Source of the DNA: Bythopirellula goksoeyrii
GTDB taxonomy: Bacteria > Planctomycetota > Planctomycetia > Pirellulales > Lacipirellulaceae
Direction of reading: 5' to 3'
DNA length: 64,000 bases
Assembly: GCF_008065115.1 (NCBI RefSeq)
Contig: NZ_CP042913.1
Location: 195,211 to 259,210, forward strand
The notes under the pieces are model-generated. The model saw only the letters and a program-made list of their open reading frames with translations, did no database searches and was not told where the DNA came from. This document shows, piece after piece, positions 7,975 through 16,055 of the stretch (position 1 is the stretch's first letter; each line of letters begins with the position of its first letter). Position numbers and translations under genes: made by a program.

Positions 7975-9441
7975 ATGCGATACAAGCAACTCAAAATATG
8001 GGGCCTGAGTCTTTGGGCTCTGGTTGCACTTTGTGCTTCATCGGCTACAGCAGCAACACTTAATCCACTCACCACCTTCGGCGGAGCAGACCCTGGTTGG
8101 CGGGCTCCAGCCGAACTTCTTCCCGGCGACGTCGCCAGCGCCGACACTAATTCCGATGGTTTTTACGACTTCCTGTGGGATGTAAACGACGGCATCGGAT
8201 TTCCCGACCTCGAACGGGGCATCGCCTACAATGCAACCACTGGCAATTTGCTGCTCCTGAGCCGCTTTGGAAATCCCGATACGGTAAAAGGACTGCGCAT
8301 TCTCGATGGCTCGACGGGAGTCGATAAGGGTTTCGTCGACTTTGACACGACCAACGTCACGGGTGGTACCTTTACGCGGAACATGATTGGCGTCGCGGAA
8401 GATGGCGCGATCTACATGGCCAACTTAACCACGAACGTCACCAGCAACCCATTCAAGATTTATCGCTGGGATAATGAAGCCGCTGCTTCTCCGACGTTAG
8501 CCTACAGCGGTGCTCCGCTTGCTGGTGCACGTCTGGGAGACACATTCGACGTGATAGGAAGCGGAGCGAACACTCGTTTGGTTGCAGGATATGCCCGCAA
8601 TCCCAGCGTGTCTGGGAACAACAGTTTTGCGATCTTCGACACAATCGATGGCTTGAATTTTACGGCTACGAATGTCAGTGTAGCAAGCACACCGCCTGAT
8701 GGAGGCGATTTCGGATTAGGCATAACCTTTCAAGATGAGGATACAGTCATTGGAATGGGGTCTTTCAGTACGACAACGACCCAACCGCGGATTGTCGACG
8801 TTTCTGGGAGTACAGGCACTCTAACTGACAGTTTCGCAACGGATGGTTTCACGCTACGTCCAATGGATTTTGCTATCATTGATGGTCGGCCAATCTTGGC
8901 GATCATGGAAGCGAGCAACTCGACCGATCCGATCGCACGTGCACGGTTGTTTGTCTACGACATGTCGGATCTTTCGCTCCCATTGGCCGAGAGGAAGATC
9001 GCCGAAGCAAGTGCTTTGCCTACCGGCATGATTCAAAATGCAAACATCAATGGAACTGGACAGGTAAAGTTTGGCCCGATTGAAGGCCGGACGGCGATCA
9101 TCTACGGCCTCAGTACCAACAATGGCATCCAAGCGTTTGAATTAACTATCGATCCTGTCAGTTCCGACGATGCAGATTTCGACGGCGATGGAAATGTCGA
9201 TGGCCAAGATTTTCTTACCTGGCAGCGAAATTTTGGGCTGATAGGTGGTGCTACGCTCATGGATGGCGATGCCAATGGCGACCAGAATGTAGACGGTCTG
9301 GATCTCAGTGTCTGGCAGAACCAATACGGCACAGTACCCCCTCTGTCAGCGGCAGTAGTAGCTGTGCCTGAACCGGCAACGGCTTGGTTGGCATTGAGCG
9401 GCTTGGTCTGCTTCTGGACGAGCCGACGCAACAGTCGATGA
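7975..9441 (+). CDS. PEP-CTERM protein with dockerin-like repeats, paralog of the preceding gene
   Basis: A secreted protein of about 488 residues. The ATG at 7975 has GGGAG 9 bases upstream, while the in-frame ATG at 7966 has it too close. After a signal peptide ending near ATAATL, the body aligns with the preceding gene (EDGAIYMANLTTNVTSNPFK against DDGAIYASNLSTSTTSNFK; both then YRW.NEAA). Near residue 400 two Ca-binding dockerin type I-like repeats appear (DADFDGDGNVDGQDFLTWQ and DANGDQNVDGLDLSVWQ), then VPEPATAWLALSGLV and a basic tail, the PEP-CTERM signal. The first paralog lacks the dockerin part, so the two differ by a domain gain or loss. Function unknown, probably surface or matrix. 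Confidence 0.85.
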   Translation: MRYKQLKIWGLSLWALVALCASSATAATLNPLTTFGGADPGWRAPAELLPGDVASADTNSDGFYDFLWDVNDGIGFPDLERGIAYNATTGNLLLLSRFGNPDTVKGLRILDGSTGVDKGFVDFDTTNVTGGTFTRNMIGVAEDGAIYMANLTTNVTSNPFKIYRWDNEAAASPTLAYSGAPLAGARLGDTFDVIGSGANTRLVAGYARNPSVSGNNSFAIFDTIDGLNFTATNVSVASTPPDGGDFGLGITFQDEDTVIGMGSFSTTTTQPRIVDVSGSTGTLTDSFATDGFTLRPMDFAIIDGRPILAIMEASNSTDPIARARLFVYDMSDLSLPLAERKIAEASALPTGMIQNANINGTGQVKFGPIEGRTAIIYGLSTNNGIQAFELTIDPVSSDDADFDGDGNVDGQDFLTWQRNFGLIGGATLMDGDANGDQNVDGLDLSVWQNQYGTVPPLSAAVVAVPEPATAWLALSGLVCFWTSRRNSR

Positions 9442-9455
9442 GGCAGTGCATTTTT

Positions 9456-9487
9456 GGCGCTGCCGGTAGGGGTAGCTCGGCAGCGCC
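9456..9487 (+). terminator. GC-rich hairpin after the second PEP-CTERM gene
   Basis: A perfect 10-bp stem (GGCGCTGCCG and complement) with a 12-base loop, 14 bases after the stop. As with the hairpin after the previous paralog, no T-run follows. It is probably a transcript-end structure for this gene. Confidence 0.4.
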
Positions 9488-9582
9488 ATATCCGATTCAA
9501 GGCGATTCGTGGCGATGTGAGTTATTCTTCAGTTCAGTCTAGCCACCAATCTGAGGTTACTCTCCATAGGAGCATGTGAACT

Positions 9583-10599
9583 ATGCAAAGATTACCCCGT
9601 ACCAAAACCCACGTAGGGTTCACCTTGGTAGAACTTCTGGTAGTGATTGCGATTATCGGGGTACTGGTGGCTCTTTTGCTCCCCGCAGTGCAAGCAGCAC
9701 GAGAAGCTGCCCGAAGAGTTCAATGCAGCAACAACCTGCATCAATTGGGACTCGGCGCGCAAAACTATGCTTCGACCAAGAATGCACTTCCAATGGGATA
9801 TGGCAGAACCCTTGAGCACGTGGAAGAGAACATAAATTTTGTTAAGCATGGTCTGTTTACCGATATTTTACCATATATGGAACAGGGCAACATCTACGAT
9901 CAGATGGTTTTCAACTATTACGAAACTGGACAGCAATACCATGACGATCCCGTGCGGGACACTGTTATAGACAGTTTTATTTGTCCCTCTTGGCCAGATG
10001 ACAAAGTTACACTCTCTGCAGATCCCGGCTACGAGTACGAATTGGGTGCCCTGAATACTTATACAGGAGTTGGCGGGGCGGTTCGAAATCGTGGTGAAAC
10101 ACTCATCGCTTCCTCGTTCGGTGCGATACCGGACAACGGAGCGTTTCTCTTGGAGGAAATTAGATACGGGGGTGGGGCACGTCCCAGAATTGCAAGAATC
10201 GGCCGGGAGAGAAGGCTTTCAGAGATTCTGGACGGACAAAGCAATACTTTCATGATTGGGGAGTTCGTCCACCGAGCCTGCTGCTTGGGGCAATTGGTAG
10301 AAACACCGCCGGGAAATGTGCGTCCTTGGTATGTTTCAGGTTTCTCTGACGGGCCCTACGGATTTAAGGTCCTGGAGACTTCGCCAAATGCTTGTGTCGT
10401 AAGAAACTCGGGTGACTGCGTGACAGGAAATGCGATAAACTTCAATTATCTTCCATTGGGAAGTTTTCACCCTGGCATTACTCAGATTGTCAATGTGGAT
10501 GGGAGCGTTCACTCGATTGCCGATGAGATCGACATTGAAATTTATAAGGATTTGGCCACTGCAAATGGTGAGGAACCTGTTAATGCTGCGGCTTTCTAG
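9583..10599 (+). CDS. DUF1559 pseudopilin-like protein
   Basis: A 338-residue member of the large planctomycete DUF1559 family. It has a type IV pilin/pseudopilin N-terminus with the prepilin peptidase site ([20 protein letters not shown]), then [20 protein letters not shown], and a C-terminal block ending in [17 protein letters not shown], the usual G-D-G-S-V-H/F signature. After processing such proteins should assemble in or on the cell envelope; their job is not established. The stop overlaps the start of a lipoprotein gene, making a two-gene cassette that recurs in mirror image at 12988-14456. Confidence 0.9.
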   Translation: MQRLPRTKTHVGFTLVELLVVIAIIGVLVALLLPAVQAAREAARRVQCSNNLHQLGLGAQNYASTKNALPMGYGRTLEHVEENINFVKHGLFTDILPYMEQGNIYDQMVFNYYETGQQYHDDPVRDTVIDSFICPSWPDDKVTLSADPGYEYELGALNTYTGVGGAVRNRGETLIASSFGAIPDNGAFLLEEIRYGGGARPRIARIGRERRLSEILDGQSNTFMIGEFVHRACCLGQLVETPPGNVRPWYVSGFSDGPYGFKVLETSPNACVVRNSGDCVTGNAINFNYLPLGSFHPGITQIVNVDGSVHSIADEIDIEIYKDLATANGEEPVNAAAF

Positions 10600-11053
10600 G
10601 GCAGGGGCGTCTCAACAAGCCTGGTTAGGGTTGCTAATTTCTTTGGCAGCGACCTTAACTGGTTGCGATCATGGTCCTCAGGTGGTTCCAGTCGAAGGCA
10701 CGGTCTACTACAACGACGAACCACTTCCCTTTGGAAGCGTGATGTTCCAACCACAAATGGGCCAGCCCGCGGGAGCAAGGCTCAATGAAGATGGCACGTT
10801 TGAACTAAGTACCTTTTCTGAATTCGATGGAGCAATCGTCGGCCAACACAAGGTGAAAGTCACCTGCTATGCCTCACAAAGTCCTCAAATTGAAAACAAG
10901 AAGTCAGTCGGAGAACAAACACTCGGTCCAAGCTTGATTCCGGAGAAGTACACGTATTCTGATCAAAGTGGGCTTTCTGTAGAAATCCTATCCGTAGGAA
11001 ATCAACCTATCGAACTCCGACTCACAGGTCCACCGCTCAAGTTGCCTCGCTGA
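10583..11053 (+). CDS. Small lipoprotein with beta-sandwich-like domain
   Basis: A 156-residue predicted lipoprotein. The ATG at 10583, preceded by AGGA at 10571-10574, gives a clean signal peptide with a lipobox ending LTGC. The frame is open upstream, but those longer starts lie deep inside the preceding gene. The body ([19 protein letters not shown] ... GTFELSTF ... GQHKVKV) has the VxGxVxxxGxPLxxGxVxF pattern of the carboxypeptidase-regulatory-like/transthyretin-like small lipoproteins that accompany DUF1559 genes in planctomycetes. It overlaps the DUF1559 gene by 17 bases, so the two are probably co-translated partners. Confidence 0.8.
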   Translation: MLRLSRAGASQQAWLGLLISLAATLTGCDHGPQVVPVEGTVYYNDEPLPFGSVMFQPQMGQPAGARLNEDGTFELSTFSEFDGAIVGQHKVKVTCYASQSPQIENKKSVGEQTLGPSLIPEKYTYSDQSGLSVEILSVGNQPIELRLTGPPLKLPR

Positions 11054-11072
11054 TTAAGCAGTATTTTGCTTC

Positions 11073-12248
11073 ATGATCGCTTTGTATCAGTTTTTTTGTG
11101 CTCGGATGGCGAAGTCCTTCGCAGTACAGCATCTCATCGTTCTAGGACTTCTATCGGTATTGCTCATCCAGAACGGCTACTCTCAGCAATCGTCTAACGA
11201 ACCTTCGCGCACGATCTATCCAGTTCGCGGTGTGTGGGTCGCGAATGTCGGAACCCCGACCCTGACCACTGTCGAGGGAATTCAAGAGTTTGTCGATCTC
11301 GCAGCCAAATGCGGAATAAACACGATCTATGTCGTTACTTGGAACCGCGGGATGACGACCTATCCTAGCGAGATCATGTTGAAGGAATCGGGTATTGTGG
11401 TCGATCCTCGCTACAAAGACTTCGACATGCTGAAGGAAATTATCGATGCGGCCCATACCAAGAATATTCGAGTCATTGGCTGGTTCGAGTTTGGTTTTTC
11501 TTGTTCATACCAACAACCCGATGGTGGCTGGTTGATCCGGAAGCATCCCGAGTGGGCTGCACTGGACGTGAAAGGTAATCTTGTCAGCAAGAATGGCTTT
11601 CAATGGATGAATGGCATGCGGCCAGAGGTGCAAGATTTTGTGCTTTCACTGCTCAAAGAGATACTCACCAAGTACGATATCGATGGTGTCCAAGGAGACG
11701 ATCGGCTACCAGCCTGCCCTAGCATAGGAGGCTATGATCCCTGGACAGTTGCCCTTTACAAAGAACAGCACGAAGGTCGTGAACCACCCAAAAACCACCT
11801 TGACCCCGACTGGATCGATTGGCGAGCCGATTTGCTTAACGACTTTATGGGCAGGATGTACCACGAGCTAAAAGCAATCCGTCCCGAGGCCGTAGTTTCT
11901 GCAGCACCGAGCATTTATCCTTGGTGCAAGCAACAGTATTTGCAGGATTGGCCTATGTGGATTGAAAACGGGTGGGTAGACGAAATATCCCCACAGATTT
12001 ATCGCACGGAGGTAGCAGTCTACGAAGCTGAATTGAAGAAGATCGTTGACCAGTTTGTCGCCCCAGAGAATCATCACCTATTGAGCCCAGGAATCCTGGT
12101 ACTCACAGCGGATAGTGATTTCAACGATGCCGAGCGAGTGCAAGGCATGGTCGACGCCAATCGTGCTGCAGGCATAGATGGGGAAGTTTTCTTCTATGAC
12201 GCCGCCTTAATCGAACACCGGACTTTTTTCGAATCGTTGTACAAGTGA
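11073..12248 (+). CDS. Glycosyl hydrolase-like 10 (GHL10, YngK-type) secreted protein
   Basis: A 391-residue exported TIM-barrel protein. A hydrophobic signal segment (about residues 17-33, ending near NGYSQQ) precedes the GHL10 domain, which shows RGVWVANVG at strand 1, AAKCGINTIYVVTWNRG, AHTKNIRVIGWFEFGFS, YDIDGVQGDDRLPACPSIGGY (seen within residues 203-225) and WIENGWVDEISPQIYR. The family (PF02638) resembles GH10/GH13 barrels and acts on unknown polysaccharides; D/E residues at the strand ends are kept. It lies 19 bases after the lipoprotein gene and may share its transcript. An in-frame ATG at 11106 is an alternative start. The substrate is unknown. Confidence 0.82.
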   Translation: MIALYQFFCARMAKSFAVQHLIVLGLLSVLLIQNGYSQQSSNEPSRTIYPVRGVWVANVGTPTLTTVEGIQEFVDLAAKCGINTIYVVTWNRGMTTYPSEIMLKESGIVVDPRYKDFDMLKEIIDAAHTKNIRVIGWFEFGFSCSYQQPDGGWLIRKHPEWAALDVKGNLVSKNGFQWMNGMRPEVQDFVLSLLKEILTKYDIDGVQGDDRLPACPSIGGYDPWTVALYKEQHEGREPPKNHLDPDWIDWRADLLNDFMGRMYHELKAIRPEAVVSAAPSIYPWCKQQYLQDWPMWIENGWVDEISPQIYRTEVAVYEAELKKIVDQFVAPENHHLLSPGILVLTADSDFNDAERVQGMVDANRAAGIDGEVFFYDAALIEHRTFFESLYK

Positions 12249-12469
12249 GCCCAGTCTACCATAGTTCAAAGTTTTACTCCCAAACCCTATTTATGGCGCT
12301 TCGAATTAAGCTTAGAGATTGACTGTGCCAAAAACATCAGCGGACATAGCAGTTCAATTAATTGCACTAACTCACCGAAACATGTGTACTATACGCTTTC
12401 TAATCTGAATCAAGATGTTCCAAAGTGATGCTCGATCAGGCTTCTTTAGAAAAGTCTTCACTCACAAGG

Positions 12470-12690
12470 ATGGGGCCTGCCCCAGCGAGATGCGGTCGGT
12501 AACCAGTTGTAGTCTTCCTCCCAGGCCGTAGTCAGCTTCCTTACTGCGGATAAACTTTCAGAATTCCTCCCGAGCCAGGAACTCAACCCCCAGGCAGCTA
12601 TGAAAGCTCTCCGCGTAGCCGTTCTCCCAGGGACTCCCTGGCTCAATGTATAGCGTCTCGATGGCAACCCGCGTCCTCCACCGCTGGATT
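12470..12690 (-). pseudogene. IS3-family transposase (OrfB integrase core) C-terminal remnant
   Basis: Minus-strand translation gives ETLYIEPGSPWENGYAESFH followed by SCLGVEFLAREEF and a stop. This is the well-known C-terminal integrase core block of IS3 transposases around the catalytic Glu (PGSPWENGYxESF). After a frame change the sequence continues as LSAVRKLTTAWEEDYNWLP, matching the EARxLxxxWxxDYN block that normally follows. The N-terminal two thirds, OrfA and both ends are absent, and there is a frameshift, so this is a dead fragment. It joins the response regulator fragment near 12690. Confidence 0.75.
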
Positions 12691-12692
12691 GC

Positions 12693-12842
12693 CTGGGCGA
12701 TGTCGCCATCGTATTTGAGAGCACGATCAATATGCATATCCGCTCTTTGCGGAAAAAGCTTGCTGCCCACGCCGATTTGATCCAAACGGTTCGCGGCATT
12801 GGGTATCGCCTACGCGATCCGACTGATCTCGTGCTGACATGA
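12693..12842 (+). pseudogene. OmpR/PhoB-type response regulator, C-terminal winged-helix remnant
   Basis: Plus-strand reading ending at the TGA at 12840-12842 gives VFESTINMHIRSLRKKL then AAHADLIQTVRGIGYRLRDP. This is the recognition-helix and wing of the OmpR family (xxVDVHIRxLRKKL...LIxTVRGxGYRF). Reading upstream in frame, similarity ends near 12690, exactly where the IS3 fragment starts on the other strand, and no receiver domain is present. It is interpreted as the tail of a response regulator gene cut by an insertion or deletion event. No sensor kinase gene lies next to it. Confidence 0.72.
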
Positions 12843-12987
12843 GATAAGTGCTTGGGGAGTCGAAAATTACACAGACTTCCGAGGAGCAAACCACACGTAT
12901 TGAAAATCACTGGAGTGGCCAGCTTCATTCTGCTATTTTTTCCACCCACTTTACTCTGTGGGTCTTCACCCCATGACGGAGGGAAAG

Positions 12988-13401
12988 CTAGTTCGCCAAT
13001 GCAACCCAATCTCCGGATGAGAGCTCAATCACGAATTCGTTCACCGTCTCCGGCTCCACAACAATCCATTGCCCTTCAGATCGTCGGAAAGCAAGACTTT
13101 CATCTCTAGCTTTATCGAAAACGGCACGCACAATCATTGCCTGATGATTTCCTACTAAAGCGCCGTCGTTCTTAGCAAATGTTCCAAGCTCGAATGTGCC
13201 GTCGGAACGAATTGTGCCTATCCCCTGCTTGCCACCCCCCACAGGAAGAAACAGTATCCGCCCTCCTATTGCCTGTTGGCCGTTGTAGGTCACCTTACCG
13301 TTTACTTTTGCCACAGGTGGATGAGCGGTGCCACATCCAACCAGAAATACACAAACGAGGAAGCTGAGAAACTGGAGAATTCCAGAAAGTTTTGTTGTCA
13401 T
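12988..13401 (-). CDS. Small lipoprotein partnered with DUF1559 gene
   Basis: A 137-residue predicted lipoprotein. From the ATG at 13401 the signal peptide MTTKLSGILQFLSFLVCVFL ends in lipobox LVGC. The frame is also open to a TTG at 13431 that overlaps the upstream stop (TTGA), so coupling from that codon is possible. The mature part, VAKVNGKVTYNGQQAIGGRI ... GTFELGTF ... GNHQAMIV, follows the same pattern as the lipoprotein at 10583-11053, although sequence identity is modest. It is the second gene of a DUF1559-lipoprotein cassette in inverted orientation to the first. Confidence 0.78.
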   Translation of the reverse strand: MTTKLSGILQFLSFLVCVFLVGCGTAHPPVAKVNGKVTYNGQQAIGGRILFLPVGGGKQGIGTIRSDGTFELGTFAKNDGALVGNHQAMIVRAVFDKARDESLAFRRSEGQWIVVEPETVNEFVIELSSGDWVALAN

Positions 13402-13427
13402 TATGTTCAATGATTTAATACTTACTC

Positions 13428-14456
13428 TCAAAATTGCACATCGGAAATCAGGTTGCCGTCGTCGATATTTCCCAGATAGCGATAGGTCTGAAAATCAATT
13501 GTTTCATTCACAAAATGGACTGAGGCATCTCCAAAGCAGAAATAGGCTCCACCATCATGCCAACTGAATGCACACGCATCATCTGTTGCGAGCCCAAAGT
13601 TTTCAACCGACTTGGGGCTGATTCCGCAGTTTATGATGTTTTGGTTCTTCGTCTCGAAGTGAGCCGATTCGTCCTCCTCGACCCCTCCGATCCATACAGG
13701 CCATTTGCTTGGCTCCTGACCAATCACATAAGCCGATTCGCCCAGGGCAATTGTATTGCTTAGGCCATCCGTCACATCTTTCATGCGAACGAAACTCTTG
13801 CCGCTGACCTTCTTGAGTTCGCTAGAGGTAGCAAACATACCATTTCCCGGGATTCCTCCAGCACTATCTTGGGCTCCGGCGCATGCGCGATAGTCGCTCG
13901 TGGCGTATCCGACCATATGCTCGGGAACTGGAAAGTCTCTTGTATTTTGATATTGTGGTGCTTCCAAAGCACTAAACACATTGGGCACATGAGATGGCAT
14001 CGCCGAAGAAGGGCATCGAAAGACCGAAATTTCGCTTTCACCAGCAGGAATGATTTTGCCTGTTTGGTAGAAGGCTACTAGAAACGGGCTCGGCTTCCAA
14101 TCGGGGTTGATTTGTTCATAAAGCGGATTGAGTTCCAGATGAGGCAATAAAGCTACCGACCAGCCGTATCCTTGTTCTTCACTTTCTGGAAAACCAGTGG
14201 TTGAATTAATGCCACTCTTGTCTGCCCCGTAGACTGAAAGCGGAAAGTGACGATAGGCACTGTGATAATTCTGCAGTGCGAGTCCCATCTGCTTGAGATT
14301 ATTCTGACACTGCATCCGCCGGGCTGCCTCACGTGCCGCTTGCACTGCAGGTAGCAAGAGCGCGACCAACGCCCCGATGATGGCAATCACTACTAAGAGT
14401 TCAACCAAGGTAAATGCTCGGCGGACTGAATATCGGCAGTAATTCCATTTCTTCAT
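13428..14456 (-). CDS. DUF1559 pseudopilin-like protein
   Basis: A 342-residue DUF1559 protein. Its N-terminus [20 protein letters not shown] is the prepilin-type cleavage and methylation site, followed by [20 protein letters not shown]. The C-terminal signature is FSWHDGGAYFCFGDASVHFV. Length and order of blocks match the family and the paralog at 9583-10599, but the middle differs. It is transcribed toward the GHL10 gene, opposite to the first cassette. It probably acts in the envelope as a processed pseudopilin; its partner is the following lipoprotein. Confidence 0.9.
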   Translation of the reverse strand: MKKWNYCRYSVRRAFTLVELLVVIAIIGALVALLLPAVQAAREAARRMQCQNNLKQMGLALQNYHSAYRHFPLSVYGADKSGINSTTGFPESEEQGYGWSVALLPHLELNPLYEQINPDWKPSPFLVAFYQTGKIIPAGESEISVFRCPSSAMPSHVPNVFSALEAPQYQNTRDFPVPEHMVGYATSDYRACAGAQDSAGGIPGNGMFATSSELKKVSGKSFVRMKDVTDGLSNTIALGESAYVIGQEPSKWPVWIGGVEEDESAHFETKNQNIINCGISPKSVENFGLATDDACAFSWHDGGAYFCFGDASVHFVNETIDFQTYRYLGNIDDGNLISDVQF

Positions 14457-14528
14457 TTTTTTATCTTCCTGAAACAGAGGATCGGAATGGTAAGCTCAAG
14501 ATCACTTTTTGTCGTAAGCTGCTCCGAA

Positions 14529-15773
14529 CTAGCGGATCTCAAATGCTCCTAAGTCGGGCGCACTGCCACGAAATGCCTGTGGATGGACAACGTTTTTCTG
14601 CGATCTCAGCTCAATCTGAGTCGTTCCACGATCAATGCACAAACTACCGACGAATGGCTTATATGTTTCGTCAAGCTGCGGATCCTCGCGAATTAGCAAG
14701 CCTGATTTCAGATCGCTATCTATTGGTTCTGCTCCGTTTTCCCATAAGAGGTTGTGACTCAGTTTGGCTGTGCCATTCACGTTTTTCAGGGGTGTGTGCA
14801 GGTTTTCGACAAACAGATTATTGATAACTTGAACATTGCCTCCGCCGGAAAGCCCGTAGGAATTTCGGCAGATTGTGTTATTGATCAGTGCAATGGGTTC
14901 AGGTATCGTCGTGCCACGATAGTCTTCCAGGGTGATGCCATCGGACATGAAGCCTATCCCCGCCATCGCATTCTCGGCGATTAGATTGCGCTCAATCGTA
15001 ATCCTACGATCCGAATGCCCTGGATAGTCGATCACCTGAATTCCATCCTCGCCGTTGCCTGTGATCGTGTTATCCCGAATGATAATTTCGAGCGTTGGCC
15101 CCTCGTAATCATGAAGCCGAATTTCAATGCCGTCGTCGTCGTTGTCACGTAGGATGTTGTTTGAGACTAGCACTTCACAAGCCAAGTCCAAGTCGATGGC
15201 ATCGTCGTCATTGGCAACAAACGTGTTGAAACGACATTCGCCACCACCCCCTTCGTAATCAATCGCGTCTTTATTGTTTACAAAATGATTGAACAAGATT
15301 CGCGATTTTGCATGACATGAGATACCATCGTCGCCGTCTCGAATCGTAAATCCCAGAATAGTCGTCTGTGGACCTGCATCGGGCTCAATTAGAATCACAG
15401 CATCGACGACCGCATCGATATCGTCTTCCGGATCGGGGTCAGGCACGATTGAGCCGTCCAGAACTGTCTGCTTGATGTATTTCGTCTCTTTCGTGGTGAG
15501 ATACCAAGAGGCGAGGATTACCGATTTTCCAGAGATCCTGAGCGACTCGTGATAAACGCCAGGAGCGATCAGAATTGTTTCTCCATCCTCTGCGGCATCA
15601 ATCGCAGCCTGTATCGACGGATACTCTTCAGGCACTTCCAGACACTTGATCGCCACTTCTGCTAGATTTTCACACCAGGAAACCGAACCGCATCCGATGA
15701 ACCCGATCACATAGCAGAATATCTGACAAGCACATTTCGGCAGGTTAGTCCAATGCATCGTGAGAATAGACAT
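14529..15773 (-). CDS. Right-handed parallel beta-helix repeat protein, exported
   Basis: A 414-residue protein with a short hydrophobic leader (CACQIFCYVIGFIGCG, a possible lipobox IGC). It then reads CLEVPEEYPSIQAAIDAAED followed by GETILIAPGVYHESLRISGK, the classic start of pectate-lyase-like beta-helix proteins. Repeating coils follow, many with an N-x-(I/F) turn and acidic DDDxI segments (VANDDDAIDLDLA, LRDNDDDGIEIRL, TGNGEDGIQVIDY). The C-terminus (LCIDRGT ... APDLGAFEIR) is also typical. Such proteins bind or cleave acidic polysaccharides. Catalytic residues cannot be assigned. It lies 72 bases upstream of the DUF1559 cassette on the same strand. Confidence 0.82.
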   Translation of the reverse strand: MSILTMHWTNLPKCACQIFCYVIGFIGCGSVSWCENLAEVAIKCLEVPEEYPSIQAAIDAAEDGETILIAPGVYHESLRISGKSVILASWYLTTKETKYIKQTVLDGSIVPDPDPEDDIDAVVDAVILIEPDAGPQTTILGFTIRDGDDGISCHAKSRILFNHFVNNKDAIDYEGGGGECRFNTFVANDDDAIDLDLACEVLVSNNILRDNDDDGIEIRLHDYEGPTLEIIIRDNTITGNGEDGIQVIDYPGHSDRRITIERNLIAENAMAGIGFMSDGITLEDYRGTTIPEPIALINNTICRNSYGLSGGGNVQVINNLFVENLHTPLKNVNGTAKLSHNLLWENGAEPIDSDLKSGLLIREDPQLDETYKPFVGSLCIDRGTTQIELRSQKNVVHPQAFRGSAPDLGAFEIR

Positions 15774-16055
15774 GTTTTTATATCTGAGTTTTTGTCGTTT
15801 GGAACAAATTGATTCGGGTACTTTTCACGTCCGCCCCCAGTCTAGACATCTGTTTGAAGAACTGATGAAGATTTCGTGAGTCTTATTTTCTTCTCCTGAG
15901 GAGTAGCTGTGGAATGTGAATTAGCACGTCGTCATTCCTTAACATTTCTTTAATCTGAAGCACTTCCATTGTTCATCAATTCCTCACATGTTCTCTTAGA
16001 CTTGGAAAACATCACGAAATCAAAATATCCACAACTGCTTTCGAAAGTGTGACTT

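Larger units (their letters stand above)
12249..12987. other. Gene-poor scar region with two pseudogene fragments
   Basis: A 739-base stretch without an intact gene. Bases 12249-12469 show nothing recognisable. About 12470-12690 is an IS3 transposase remnant on the minus strand and about 12693-12842 is a response-regulator tail on the plus strand, abutting each other (separate entries). The last 140 bases hold only the region beyond the stop of the minus-strand lipoprotein gene. Confidence 0.6.

Noticed and set aside
12458-13009. 183-residue minus-strand ORF
   Set aside because: Only a part in its C-terminus resembles the IS3 remnant; the rest is a frame through the RR fragment and intergenic DNA.
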